A DNA stretch of 40,418 bases. It comes from JANXSD01 sp043758125 (GTDB lineage Bacteria; Bacteroidota; Bacteroidia; AKYH767-A; OLB10). A program made the translations under genes and the position numbers. The notes beneath the pieces were generated by a model. The model saw only the letters and a program-made list of their open reading frames with translations. It was not told the DNA's origin and did no database searches. Within the stretch, counting starts at the first letter, position 1. Every line of letters begins with the position of its first letter. Where the stretch lies: assembly GCA_043758125.1 (NCBI GenBank), contig JAYVOC010000216.1:1-40418 (forward strand), in the 5' to 3' direction. Of this stretch, positions 1-9,186 are shown one piece after another.

Positions 1-598
1 AATTACTATTTAATGAAAAATATTTCTGTTCAATAATTAATTTGTCAAATCCTAATTCATAATTTACAATTATATCATCATGAATTTGATGTTGCCAGCC
101 TAGTGGTTCAATATTGTTTAATGCTTTGTGAATTGATTTTTGCATCTCCTCTCCAAACGCACTCGGACCAAAGATTCCTAAGCTCAATGAAGATGTAATT
201 CTATTTGTCTTATTTGTATTGACAGTGCTCATGAAAGACTTTAACATGATAGCGGCTACAAATGGATGGTCATTTAATATTATTTCTTCATGGCGAATGC
301 TGCTAGGCGTATACCCATCATGTTCAAGAGCGATACCGTATTTATTATTGCCATCTTTATAATGAAAGAGTATTTTATTTACTGGATTTTTATAAAACCT
401 AGAATTTACAATTTCAAAATTTAGTCCTTGCGTATAATATTGGTCAGTGGCTGTGAAAAAATCATTATCGTAACTGAATCGAAAATAATTGCTATCGGTA
501 GTAGCCCTAAAAATTGCTGTATTATCTATTGCTTGTGCATAAGAGAATAGTGGAGCAAAGAAAATTAATGTTAATTGCCATAAGTTTTTAGGTTTCAT
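1..598 (-). CDS. LpxR-like lipid A 3-O-deacylase family outer-membrane protein (DUF2219), 3' end beyond window
   Basis: The reverse strand reads from an ATG at 598 without a stop to the window edge, giving 199 residues of an incomplete protein. The first ~20 residues form a signal peptide ending in SYAQA. Residues ~40-62 carry the LpxR-type signature (YDNDFFTATDQYYTQGLNFE), with the Asn/Asp pair and the TD-x-YYT-x-G motif. Further on there is LGIFGPSAFGEEMQ, then an IH and GWQHQIHDD, which match the conserved FGP/Q/IH and GWxxQ blocks of the family. Known members are 12-stranded outer-membrane barrels that remove the 3'-linked acyl chains of lipid A. That activity is inferred here. The usual length is ~310-340 residues, so about 40% is missing. 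The gene diverges from the VOC gene across ~280 nt. Confidence 0.82.
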   Translation of the reverse strand, partial: MKPKNLWQLTLIFFAPLFSYAQAIDNTAIFRATTDSNYFRFSYDNDFFTATDQYYTQGLNFEIVNSRFYKNPVNKILFHYKDGNNKYGIALEHDGYTPSSIRHEEIILNDHPFVAAIMLKSFMSTVNTNKTNRITSSLSLGIFGPSAFGEEMQKSIHKALNNIEPLGWQHQIHDDIIVNYELGFDKLIIEQKYFSLNSN

Positions 599-882
599 GC
601 AACTATTTACGTGTAATTAAAGGTTTTAGATTTTAAGGGTCAAGTTGACCATTACAATTATAAAGTAAAAGTGAACAATAGCATGGATACGCTAACAAAA
701 TTATTGCGCCTCTTTTAAACTTTTCTAGGTTAAGTAACTTTTGTACTTTTATAAATTGATAAGGAATGATAACTAAAGGCCTCTACAAATAGTAAAATCG
801 TTAGATTACGTTATAAAGAATCGCGCTACTTACATTTAATAAATATCAAAAATTTAATTTAAACTTGAAAATATTAAAAATC
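599..882. other. Divergent intergenic region (LpxR-like / VOC)
   Basis: This is an AT-rich gap between two divergent genes and should hold both promoters. On the plus strand TACTTTTA at 744-751 is one base from the Bacteroidota -7 consensus TAnnTTTG and could drive the VOC gene. No RNA gene or reading frame of note was seen. Confidence 0.4.
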
Positions 883-1326
883 ATGGCACTTATCAATCCT
901 CATATTAACTTCAATGGAAATGCTGAAGATGCATTCAATTTTTATAAATCAGTATTTGGTGGAGAGTTCGCAAAAATTATGCGCTTCAAAGATGTATCAA
1001 GCCCAGATTATCCAATAGCGGAAGGGGAAGCAAATAAAATAATGCACATTGCTTTGCCTATTGGCAAAAATATTTTAATGGCTAACGACGTTCCAGAAAG
1101 TATGGGTCAAGTAAATGAAAATGAAAACAGATCTAAAATAGCTATTAGTGCAGAAACCCGTGATGAAGCAGACAAATTATTTAACGGACTTTCAGCAGGC
1201 GGAACTATTGAAGTACCTATTGGCGATAGTCCTTGGGGCTCCTATTTCGGTATGTTTAGAGATAAATTTGGTATCGAATGGATGGTAGATTTTGACACAA
1301 ATTATAAAGGACAAACAGAAAAATAA
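883..1326 (+). CDS. VOC/glyoxalase-fold protein, PhnB-like
   Basis: This small cytosolic protein of 147 residues has the PhnB/DUF899-like vicinal-oxygen-chelate pattern. It opens with INPHINFNGNAEDAFNFYKSVFGG, where the NF-x-G-x-AEDAFNFYK-x-VFGG block is the hallmark. It closes with WGSYFGMFRDKFGIEWMVDF, the family's usual last strand (D-x-FG-x-x-W). The frame can be extended to a TTG at 865, but the ATG at 883 matches where the family begins and is chosen here. Members are dimers built from beta-alpha-beta-beta-beta units. Many lack a known substrate, and some bind metals or small ligands. The gene stands alone and converges on the 605-residue secreted protein, separated by a strong hairpin. 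The specific reaction cannot be told. Confidence 0.85.
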   Translation: MALINPHINFNGNAEDAFNFYKSVFGGEFAKIMRFKDVSSPDYPIAEGEANKIMHIALPIGKNILMANDVPESMGQVNENENRSKIAISAETRDEADKLFNGLSAGGTIEVPIGDSPWGSYFGMFRDKFGIEWMVDFDTNYKGQTEK

Positions 1327-1359
1327 AATTAGCATCTGTTAGCTTAACTTTTTCAAAAA

Positions 1360-1397
1360 AATAACGACGTTTAACTTGATTGTTAAACGTCGTTATT
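1360..1397. terminator. Bidirectional hairpin terminator
   Basis: The arms 1360-1375 and 1382-1397 form a perfect 16-bp stem around the six-base loop TTGATT. It is flanked by an A-run on the left and a T/A-rich stretch on the right. It lies exactly between the convergent VOC gene and the 605-residue secreted protein, so it probably terminates both. Confidence 0.85.
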
Positions 1398-1413
1398 AAA
1401 ATTATAAGTGATG

Positions 1414-3231
1414 TTATGGTTTATTCACAAGAAATTTCGAGCTCAGCTTAATGCTTGAATTATTCATTGTTACATGGTAGACTCCATCAGCAAGTATTCC
1501 GCAATTTAAAATTAAATGTTGAGCACCATTTTCAAGTTTAATAATTTTACTTTGAATTAAACTTCCTTTCGAATCAAAAATAGTAAAATCAGTTTGAAGA
1601 TCATTTGCTGCATTTACAATCAAATTAATACTACCTTCTGCGTTGTAATTTGAAATTAATTCCCATTCTGTTTTTTCTTTCGATTCAATTCCTGTAAAGG
1701 TTCTGTTAACTGAATTACTTAACTCAGGACATCCTCCTGGAGTAGTAGCAATAATACTGTAAATTCCGCCTTGAGTGGGTGTGTAGATGGTGTCCGTGGC
1801 TCCAGGAATTAATATTCCATCTTTATACCATTGAATATTAAATGTTGAAAGATAATTTGAACTAATAATAAGATCATTGCCTGATAAATAAATTACTGGT
1901 CCATGAACGAAAATTTCAACAGTTTTTTCATTGATACCAGGTGTTGGACAAAAATCATCAATAGCTTTAAAAGTAAAGAGATAAGATCTTTGATGCTGAA
2001 GGCAACCATTATTCAAGGCTACATTTGCACAAGCTGTTTTCCAATAGAAATTAGCTCCACCTGTAATTCCTATATTTAGTCGTGGAAATGTTCTGTCTAA
2101 GATTGCACATGGTGGTGAAATACATCCAGTCAGCGTGTCCATATAATTTGTTCCAAATTCATTACTGAATGCAAATATGGAAATGCTTTGAGCAGTACCG
2201 TTCTGATGAGGGTCTACATCAATAATGCTTAAACTGAATCTGGCACTATCACCAGCTTCTAAATCTAGACTGTCATTTATAAAAGTTGGAAATTGCTGAA
2301 CTAAAAAAAAAATCGGAGGGTTATTTACTGTTGTACCGGATATAATTGAATTTGATATAACAATTTGTAAGTCTCTGAAAATCTCAGCAGTTTTCTGACC
2401 ACATTTAAAAGAGGTCACTTTCACACAGGTAGCAAAAGTCCCATTACCCATTTCTTTGAATGTAATAATGCCAGTTCTTGGATTTATTGAGGCAGCAATA
2501 TTTAAAGGATTAAAAGAGGTGTCAGGCAAAGGATTATTAAAATCATAACCTTGATTAAAAGGTGTATTTGATCCAGGACTAGGGTAGTTAGCACCCTCAG
2601 GATGTGCCCACTCAAATGTCAATGAATCAACCTCCGCATCAATTGCTCCATTGCTGTATTGAATAATGCTACCTGAATTTGTATTGAGGGTTGGATGATC
2701 AATAAACTGGGGTGATTCATCAAAAGCTGGAAATGTATTTTGATTATTATATGGATACATAATCGATCGTAAAGTCATAGAATTATTCAATGAAATATTC
2801 AGATTAATAATTGTTAAATTTCTGCAACAACTGGCATACCAAAAAGCCCAACCACTTGCAGGCGGAACTCCCGAAATCAGAATATAGGTAGATTCATAAA
2901 TCACTTCCTGTACTGCTGAGGCTATACCGGAAGGTGAGGCACACGTAGGACATCCCAATCCTACTGGAGAAATATCAGTAATTGAAATAGTATTACACAG
3001 AATTCCGCCTCCCCAATTCGGAGCATTAGTGGTAAGAGTTATATTCGGGTCACATACAATTCCATTACAATCACGGTATAGTTTAACTCGGAACTTGAAT
3101 TTACCAGAATCTGCGCCTGCCTTAGCATAAGTCCATGTGATTTCCCCTCCCATAAGATGTGATGCGAAAGATGACTGGCATTTTAGTAAAAAAATAAAAG
3201 ACAGTAATATTAAAAAACGTGATTTTTTCAT
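1414..3231 (-). CDS. Secreted Ig-like domain protein with T9SS-type C-terminal tail
   Basis: The 605-residue protein starts with a signal peptide (MKKSRFLILLSFIFLLKCQ, with cleavage probable before SHLMGG). Residues ~24-60 carry SHLMGGEITWTY followed by FRVKLYRDCNG. This opening is shared by many large extracellular Bacteroidota proteins. The middle is beta-rich and contains many cysteines (for example CPTCASP and SCCRN). Near residues 445-515 lies an Ig-like segment with IQWYKDGILIPGATDTIYTP. The last ~85 residues (SKGSLIQSK, GILADGVYHVTM, SSKFLVNKP) have the beta-sandwich pattern of a type A T9SS sorting domain. Export by the type IX system and a cell-surface or released location are inferred; the function is unknown. 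It could be an adhesin or a matrix component. It diverges from the M36 protease gene. Confidence 0.85.
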   Translation of the reverse strand: MKKSRFLILLSFIFLLKCQSSFASHLMGGEITWTYAKAGADSGKFKFRVKLYRDCNGIVCDPNITLTTNAPNWGGGILCNTISITDISPVGLGCPTCASPSGIASAVQEVIYESTYILISGVPPASGWAFWYASCCRNLTIINLNISLNNSMTLRSIMYPYNNQNTFPAFDESPQFIDHPTLNTNSGSIIQYSNGAIDAEVDSLTFEWAHPEGANYPSPGSNTPFNQGYDFNNPLPDTSFNPLNIAASINPRTGIITFKEMGNGTFATCVKVTSFKCGQKTAEIFRDLQIVISNSIISGTTVNNPPIFFLVQQFPTFINDSLDLEAGDSARFSLSIIDVDPHQNGTAQSISIFAFSNEFGTNYMDTLTGCISPPCAILDRTFPRLNIGITGGANFYWKTACANVALNNGCLQHQRSYLFTFKAIDDFCPTPGINEKTVEIFVHGPVIYLSGNDLIISSNYLSTFNIQWYKDGILIPGATDTIYTPTQGGIYSIIATTPGGCPELSNSVNRTFTGIESKEKTEWELISNYNAEGSINLIVNAANDLQTDFTIFDSKGSLIQSKIIKLENGAQHLILNCGILADGVYHVTMNNSSIKLSSKFLVNKP

Positions 3232-3444
3232 TGTAATAATTTTTTATAAAAATACTTAAATCTAAACAATTATACAAATAGTTCAATTCTTAAAAGGCTT
3301 TTTAATTTTTAGAATATATTCCAAATTCAAAAATATTACATTATCTTAGCTAAGAATTCTTAAATGAGTATACGTTTAAGATAGTAGAACACCCCTTTTT
3401 TATTCGATAAATTTCTAAAATACTAACCTTTAAAATTAACCATT

Positions 3445-6400
3445 ATGAAACTATTGCCAACTATTAAAAATATTTTTCTAGTTATCACTTTAGCATTGAT
3501 ATCATTTTCTCCTTCTATTGCTCAGCAAAATAAAAATCAAGTCAGCAGTTACTTAAATCTCGAAAGAGAAAAAAATAATTGGCTCCAAAGTGATATCGCA
3601 GAATGGAATATTTCTGATGATTATAAAGATGAATCTACAGGTATAGAACATCTGTACATTCAACAAAAATATCACAACATTATTGTTTACAATGCTATTA
3701 GTGTTTTCGCAATCAAAGAAAATAAAATCCAATATTTTAAAGCCGGACTAATTGATTCATTGGCAAAGAAAGTTAATTCTGATAAACCAAATATTACACC
3801 TGAATCTGCAATAAAATTTGCACTAAATCATCTTGGAAAAACTGAGGTTCTTCCTTCCAAATTAATGTATAATGATGCATCAAATAATCTTTACCATTTT
3901 TCAAATTCCGATATATCAAATAGTCTCATTAAAGTTCAATTAGTATATCGTAAATTAAATGAAAGAATAATTTTATCATGGGATGTTAGCATCGACATGA
4001 AAGGTGAAAGTCATTGGTGGAATGTTCGCGTAAACGCTATTACAGGAAAAATTGTTGACCAAAATGATTATACCGTTGAATGTTTTAAAAACGATTTTTC
4101 TTCTACAATTAAATCAAATAAAATAGGTACTGAAATTTCGTTAGAAAGTTTAAATGTTGTTCCATCGCCACCAACTATTATTCCTGATTACAATGTATTT
4201 CCTTATCCAATAGAAGCGCCAACATTTGGTTCTCGTGTTTTATTAATTGATCCCGCTAATGCAACAGCATCTCCTTATGGTTGGCAAGATGCAAACGGTA
4301 TCGCTGGTCCTGAATACACCATCACAAGAGGGAATAATGTGTATGCTTATGAGGATGCAAATAATGATAATCTACCAGGCTACTCACCAAATGGTGGAAC
4401 TAATTTGCATTTTAGTTTTCCGCTACTAGCGAATGTAACACCGATTACAAATCAAGATGCATCGCTCACAAATCTTTTCTATGATAATAATGCAATTCAT
4501 GATTATTTATATCAATTTGGATTTACTGAAGCAGCTGGAAATTTTCAGCAAAATAATTATGGAAAAGGTGGAGTAGGTAATGACTATGTAAAAGCGGAAG
4601 GCTTCGATGGTTCAGGTTCAAACAATGCAAATTTTTCTACTCCTCCCGATGGAGCATCAGGAAGAATGCAAATGTATTTGTGGAATGGAAGCACAGCTGT
4701 TTGTACGAGTTTGAATTTATCTTCTACGTCATTTACTGGAGGAATGAATATTGGCACTGCAACATATAATCCAGCAACTACTGTTACTGCAAACTTAATT
4801 TTAGTGAATGATAATGTTGGAACTGTTACAGATGGTTGCACTACCATTGCGAATAATATTTCTGGAAAAATTGCAGTTATTGATAGAGGCACTTGTAGTT
4901 TTATTGTAAAGACGCAAATGGCATTTGCTGCTGGAGCTGTTGGAGTTATCATCATCAATAATACTACTGGTAATGCTCCATCAATGTCTGGCTCACCAAC
5001 CCAAACAATTCCCACTGTTTCTGTTTCTCAATCTGATGGAGTAATTCTTAAAAATGCACTTCTTGCTGGAATAGTTTCTGGTACAATTACAACTTGTAAT
5101 GTTGTAAATCAAATTGACGGTTCATTTGATAATGGTGTTATTGCACACGAATATGGTCATGGTGTTTCTAATCGACTTACCGGAGGACCATCACAAACAA
5201 GTTGCTTAACAAATGGTGAACAAGCTGGAGAAGGTTGGAGTGATTGGCTTGGATTGATGATGACTATTAAACCCGGTGATCACGGAACGGATTCAAGAGG
5301 TTTGGCAACGTATGCTGCAGGACAAACTAAATTTGGAAATGGCATTCGTCGCTATCCTTATTCAACAAATATGAGTATTAATCCGCAAACGTATGCCAGT
5401 CTTGCGTTGAGTGCAGAAGTGCATAATGTTGGTGAAATTTGGTGTGATGTAATTTGGGATATGTCGTGGTTACTAATGGATCAATATGGTTTTAGTACTA
5501 ATCCAACGAATAGTACTTCAGGAAATAATATTGCTATTAAATTAGTGTTAGAAGGAATGAAACTTCAACCTTGCGGACCAGGCTTTATAGACGCTCGAGA
5601 TGCAATACTTTCTGCTGATGCTATGTTATACAATAACGCACATCGCTGTTTAATTTGGACTGCATTTGCGCGCCGCGGTATGGGTGCTGATGCATCACAA
5701 GGTAGTGCAACAACCACCGGTGATGAAACGCAGGGATTTTTAATGCCCGCATATTGCTCTGCACCAACACAAGTTCCTATTGCAGCTTTTACTTCAAATT
5801 TGATTAATGTAAATTGTGGAACAACCATTAAATTTACGGATCAATCTACTCAAGCTTTTGATTGGCTTTGGGATTTTGGTGATCAAACAATTTCTGTTGT
5901 GCCAAATCCATCACATACTTTTTCAATTCCTGGAAATTTCATTGTGAAATTACTTGTTACAAATCCTCTTGGTAGTGATTCAACAACACATCCAATTAAT
6001 GTATATTCAACTTTTATGGTTCAAGTATCTTCAAGTCCCAATACAATTTGTAGCGCTGATACTGTTCACTTAAATGCTACTGCTACAGGTAGTGCAAATA
6101 GATCATATAATGTAAGTAATATTCCCTTCGCACCAATTGCAGGAACTGGTACTAATGTCACTCTTGCCGATGATCAAATTAGTACGAGTAAGCCAATCGG
6201 TTTTAATTTCAATTTTTTCGGACAAAATTATACTAACTTTTATATTTGTTCAAATGGATTTATAACGTTTAGTTATGGGATGCCAGCTTCGGCAGTTTAT
6301 GGAGAAATGATTCCTTCTACAAATGATCCTGATAATTTTATTGCGCTTGCTTGGAATGATTTGAATCCACAAAATATAGGAAGTTCTATTAGCTATTTTA

Positions 6401-7167
6401 CCACTGGAACTTCCCCCAATCAAAAACTTATTGTGAAATATTCAACTTCTCATTATGCAGGCACTTCTTATCCCTTTATTGTTCAAGCTATTTTATTTGA
6501 GGGAAGTAATAATATAGAAATTCATACAACAACAATTTCTGATGTATCCTTATTTGATCCTGAAGCAAAAACAACACAAGGTCTTGAAAATCTTGACGGA
6601 AGCAATGGTGTTCCTATTCCTGGACGAAATAGCAGTTTTTTTTCAGCCAATAATGATGCGTATCGGTTTGTACCTTATGTTCCATATACTTTCACTTGGC
6701 AACCAGGAAATTTAATTGGTGCTCAGCAAACTGTTTTTCCAACTTCATCGCAAACATTTACAGTATCAATAAGTGATGGAACTACTTGTCATCAAGAAAT
6801 TCCTGCACCCGATATCAATGTTATTCCATGTACAATATCACTCAATCTCAAATTATTTATACAAGGACTTTACTTGAGTAATAATCTTATGCAACCAGTT
6901 TTGAATACAACAGGATTAAATGTGAGCAATGTAGCTTGCGATTCCATCACAATAGAATTACATGATCCATTGACAATTAATTCTGTCTTTAAAACTAATA
7001 CTGTTTTGCTAAATACTGATGGACATGCAACGGTTACATATCCAAAAGCTGTTATTGATAATTATTATTATATCGCTATTCGACATCGTAACTCAATTGA
7101 AACGTGGAGTAAGGATCCTATATTATTTACAGGAAACGAAGTGAATTTTGATTTTACTACTCCATAA
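3445..7167 (+). CDS. Secreted M36 (fungalysin-type) metalloprotease with PA, PKD and a C-terminal module shared with the 2234-residue protein
   Basis: The 1240-residue protein has a signal peptide (cleavage after SIAQ), then an FTP-like propeptide at ~40-210. The M36 catalytic region spans ~260-780: zinc site HEYGHG at ~568-573 and GEGWSDW at ~594-600, which supplies the third zinc ligand. A PA domain is inserted at ~430-560 (KIAVIDRGTCSFIVKTQMA). A PKD domain follows at ~780-860 (WLWDFGDQ). Residues ~880-1115 resemble the beta-rich domain often seen in T9SS cargo (FNFFGQNYTNFYICSNGF). The last ~108 residues (FIQGLYL to RHRNSIETWSKDPI to DFTTP) match the end of the protein encoded at 9806-16510 at about half of positions. 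No classical type A sorting tail follows. It is likely a secreted protease for protein degradation. Peptidase assignment is firm; substrate is unknown. Confidence 0.93.
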   Translation: MKLLPTIKNIFLVITLALISFSPSIAQQNKNQVSSYLNLEREKNNWLQSDIAEWNISDDYKDESTGIEHLYIQQKYHNIIVYNAISVFAIKENKIQYFKAGLIDSLAKKVNSDKPNITPESAIKFALNHLGKTEVLPSKLMYNDASNNLYHFSNSDISNSLIKVQLVYRKLNERIILSWDVSIDMKGESHWWNVRVNAITGKIVDQNDYTVECFKNDFSSTIKSNKIGTEISLESLNVVPSPPTIIPDYNVFPYPIEAPTFGSRVLLIDPANATASPYGWQDANGIAGPEYTITRGNNVYAYEDANNDNLPGYSPNGGTNLHFSFPLLANVTPITNQDASLTNLFYDNNAIHDYLYQFGFTEAAGNFQQNNYGKGGVGNDYVKAEGFDGSGSNNANFSTPPDGASGRMQMYLWNGSTAVCTSLNLSSTSFTGGMNIGTATYNPATTVTANLILVNDNVGTVTDGCTTIANNISGKIAVIDRGTCSFIVKTQMAFAAGAVGVIIINNTTGNAPSMSGSPTQTIPTVSVSQSDGVILKNALLAGIVSGTITTCNVVNQIDGSFDNGVIAHEYGHGVSNRLTGGPSQTSCLTNGEQAGEGWSDWLGLMMTIKPGDHGTDSRGLATYAAGQTKFGNGIRRYPYSTNMSINPQTYASLALSAEVHNVGEIWCDVIWDMSWLLMDQYGFSTNPTNSTSGNNIAIKLVLEGMKLQPCGPGFIDARDAILSADAMLYNNAHRCLIWTAFARRGMGADASQGSATTTGDETQGFLMPAYCSAPTQVPIAAFTSNLINVNCGTTIKFTDQSTQAFDWLWDFGDQTISVVPNPSHTFSIPGNFIVKLLVTNPLGSDSTTHPINVYSTFMVQVSSSPNTICSADTVHLNATATGSANRSYNVSNIPFAPIAGTGTNVTLADDQISTSKPIGFNFNFFGQNYTNFYICSNGFITFSYGMPASAVYGEMIPSTNDPDNFIALAWNDLNPQNIGSSISYFTTGTSPNQKLIVKYSTSHYAGTSYPFIVQAILFEGSNNIEIHTTTISDVSLFDPEAKTTQGLENLDGSNGVPIPGRNSSFFSANNDAYRFVPYVPYTFTWQPGNLIGAQQTVFPTSSQTFTVSISDGTTCHQEIPAPDINVIPCTISLNLKLFIQGLYLSNNLMQPVLNTTGLNVSNVACDSITIELHDPLTINSVFKTNTVLLNTDGHATVTYPKAVIDNYYYIAIRHRNSIETWSKDPILFTGNEVNFDFTTP

Positions 7168-7173
7168 AATTAT

Positions 7174-7213
7174 ATAAAGAGCCCTGAAGTTATCTTACTA
7201 AAGGGCTCTTTAT
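7174..7213. terminator. Bidirectional hairpin terminator
   Basis: Arms 7174-7185 and 7202-7213 form a perfect 12-bp stem (core AGAGCCCT/AGGGCTCT) with a 16-nt loop. It sits between the convergent protease gene and the response-regulator gene and could serve both. Confidence 0.75.
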
Positions 7214-7239
7214 TTAGTGTCGAAAAATAAATTTAGTAA

Positions 7240-7869
7240 TTACAAAAGTCCAAATAATGCTGCTTTCTTTATAAGTAACGCAGTATTATTTACCTCGAAT
7301 TTAGATAATAAATTTTTGCGATGTGTATCTACAGTATAAGTACTAATAAAAATTTTATTTGCAATATCGTTATTCGTTAACCCTTCCGAAATAAATTGTA
7401 GAACTTCTTTTTCTCTTCTCGTTAATGTTGGAGGTTCATACGTATTTGATTGCACATTTATTGCATTATTTATGGAATGACTCAGGTAAATTTTTCCAAC
7501 GCTAACCGATAATATCGCTTCTTCAATTTCTTCTTTATCAGCACTCTTTAATAAATATCCCGATGCGCCATTTTTTAACATTTCAGAAACGTAACTTCTC
7601 TGTTGAAATGTACTAAGTGCAATTACATGAACGTTGGGAAATTCCTTTTTTATCTTACTACATAATTCCATTCCGCTAATTTCCGGCATATTGATGTCTA
7701 CAAAAGCAATATGCACGATACTTTCTCTTAACACTAAAAGAGCTTCATTCGCACTAGTAACTGTTGCAATTAATTTCACAATTGAAAATCTTTCTAATAT
7801 GGATCTCATTCCTTCGAGAACCATTTGGTGATCATCAACAACGATAATATTAATTGGTAAATTATTCAT
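7240..7869 (-). CDS. NarL/FixJ (LuxR)-family response regulator
   Basis: The 209-residue protein has a receiver domain at ~1-125. The acidic pair lies in VVDDH, the phospho-acceptor Asp in AFVDINMPEISG, the Ser/Thr in ALSTF and the Lys in GYLLKSAD. A GerE/LuxR-type helix-turn-helix covers ~145-209 (LTRREKEVLQFISEGLTNND and the recognition part STYTVDTHRKNLLSKF). It starts 3 nt after the histidine kinase stop, so the two form a two-gene operon and a cognate pair. On phosphorylation such regulators dimerise and bind promoter DNA. The targets are not shown by the sequence. The genes on both sides encode giant secreted proteins that share a C-terminal module, which makes these possible targets (inference). 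Confidence 0.94.
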   Translation of the reverse strand: MNNLPINIIVVDDHQMVLEGMRSILERFSIVKLIATVTSANEALLVLRESIVHIAFVDINMPEISGMELCSKIKKEFPNVHVIALSTFQQRSYVSEMLKNGASGYLLKSADKEEIEEAILSVSVGKIYLSHSINNAINVQSNTYEPPTLTRREKEVLQFISEGLTNNDIANKIFISTYTVDTHRKNLLSKFEVNNTALLIKKAALFGLL

Positions 7870-7872
7870 AAA

Positions 7873-9186
7873 TTAACATGGTATTTCGATACTTATATAA
7901 GTTCCGTTGTTTGTTGAAGTTTGAATCTCTAATGTTCCTTTTAAATGATCTACTCTCGACTTAACATTTTTTAATCCTGCACCTTTATAATTTTTATTTT
8001 GCTCATAATTAAATCCACTTCCGTCATCTTCCACTGTCAAAGTAATGCCGCGATCATGTTTATTTATTTGTGTAAAAATATTTTTAGCTGCCGAGTGTTT
8101 CACTGCGTTATTAGTTAATTCCTGAATGATTCGAAATAAGCTTACTTCTGTCGATTTCTCAATTAATTTTTGTGGCCCAATCCAAATAAATTTCATAGTC
8201 ATCTCACTTCCTTCATCAAGACCATTATAATAATCCTGAATAGCTTCATTCAAACCAAATTTATGTAAAGCTTCAGGCATCATATTATGTGCAATTCTTC
8301 GCATTTCTCCAATCACATTTTCTAGTTGCTTTATTGATTTGGAAAATAAATTCGCATCCTTTTCTGGAAGTATAAGATTACCATTTATAGAGGATAAATT
8401 TAATTTTATTCCACTTAACATTCCCCCAAGACCATCATGTAGATCTTGCGCAAGTCGTGATCGCTCTATCTCTACAAATTGTTGATTCTCGAGTAAATAA
8501 TTGACGAGCTTCTTATCTGATTCCGCCGCTTTAAGTGATAATCCATATCCTAAAATAAACAAATCGAAAATTAAACCAACTTGAGCAGGCATATATTCAT
8601 TAAATGAAAGTTTAATGTGGGTATACATTGCATAATTCATGAACAATAATGAAATAATTGTTCCCGCAATAGTAAATGCCGTTCCTAATATTACAATGTT
8701 GGAATATGTACTATACATTTTTCGTAAAAGAAATAGTGAATACCCTAATAGTGGAATCTCAAATGCTGAAACTAATGCCAGAAAATTTTTATTTTCAATA
8801 TGGAAAACGCCTAACGATAAAAATAGAAAAAAGAAAATTAGGTTATAGTATTTATAAATTTTAAAAAAAGTAAAAATTCTTTTTTTGTTTTTCGTTATCC
8901 CCAAATATGTAATAATAAATTTTATGTAAAAATAGGTTTGGATAAAGGAAAATGACATTTCAAAAGGGGAGAAAAGTGTTTTTATTTCAGGAATAAAAGA
9001 AATATTTATAACTGTAGGAATAACAAAAAGATAATAGTACAAGCTGGCACTTAACAAAAACATACTATAGAAAAATAATTCATTTCTTCGAAATACGTAA
9101 TACTGTACTAAAAAGTAGAATACGTGGTAAATGAAGAGTGATAAAAAGGCAACATTAAAAATCACATTAAAATCTTTCGGGCTCAT
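7873..9186 (-). CDS. Membrane sensor histidine kinase (HisKA_3/HATPase_c)
   Basis: The 437-residue protein begins with about seven hydrophobic segments over residues 8-225, resembling the 7TM part of 7TMR-DISM kinases but without the large periplasmic domain that usually precedes it. A HisKA_3 dimerisation region follows; the phospho-acceptor is the His in RLAQDLHDGLGG near residue 250. The HATPase domain at ~335-437 shows N box ELTNNAVKHS, G1 box DDGSGF and G2 box GAGLKNVKSR. It probably senses a signal within or through the membrane and phosphorylates the regulator encoded directly downstream. The start ATG at 9186 gives a sensible cytosolic or short N-terminus before the first membrane helix. 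The ligand is unknown. Confidence 0.93.
   Translation of the reverse strand: MSPKDFNVIFNVAFLSLFIYHVFYFLVQYYVFRRNELFFYSMFLLSASLYYYLFVIPTVINISFIPEIKTLFSPFEMSFSFIQTYFYIKFIITYLGITKNKKRIFTFFKIYKYYNLIFFFLFLSLGVFHIENKNFLALVSAFEIPLLGYSLFLLRKMYSTYSNIVILGTAFTIAGTIISLLFMNYAMYTHIKLSFNEYMPAQVGLIFDLFILGYGLSLKAAESDKKLVNYLLENQQFVEIERSRLAQDLHDGLGGMLSGIKLNLSSINGNLILPEKDANLFSKSIKQLENVIGEMRRIAHNMMPEALHKFGLNEAIQDYYNGLDEGSEMTMKFIWIGPQKLIEKSTEVSLFRIIQELTNNAVKHSAAKNIFTQINKHDRGITLTVEDDGSGFNYEQNKNYKGAGLKNVKSRVDHLKGTLEIQTSTNNGTYISIEIPC

Noticed and set aside
4584..5015. 143-codon minus-strand frame
   Set aside because: It is antisense to the PA-domain part of the M36 protease gene and has no independent support.
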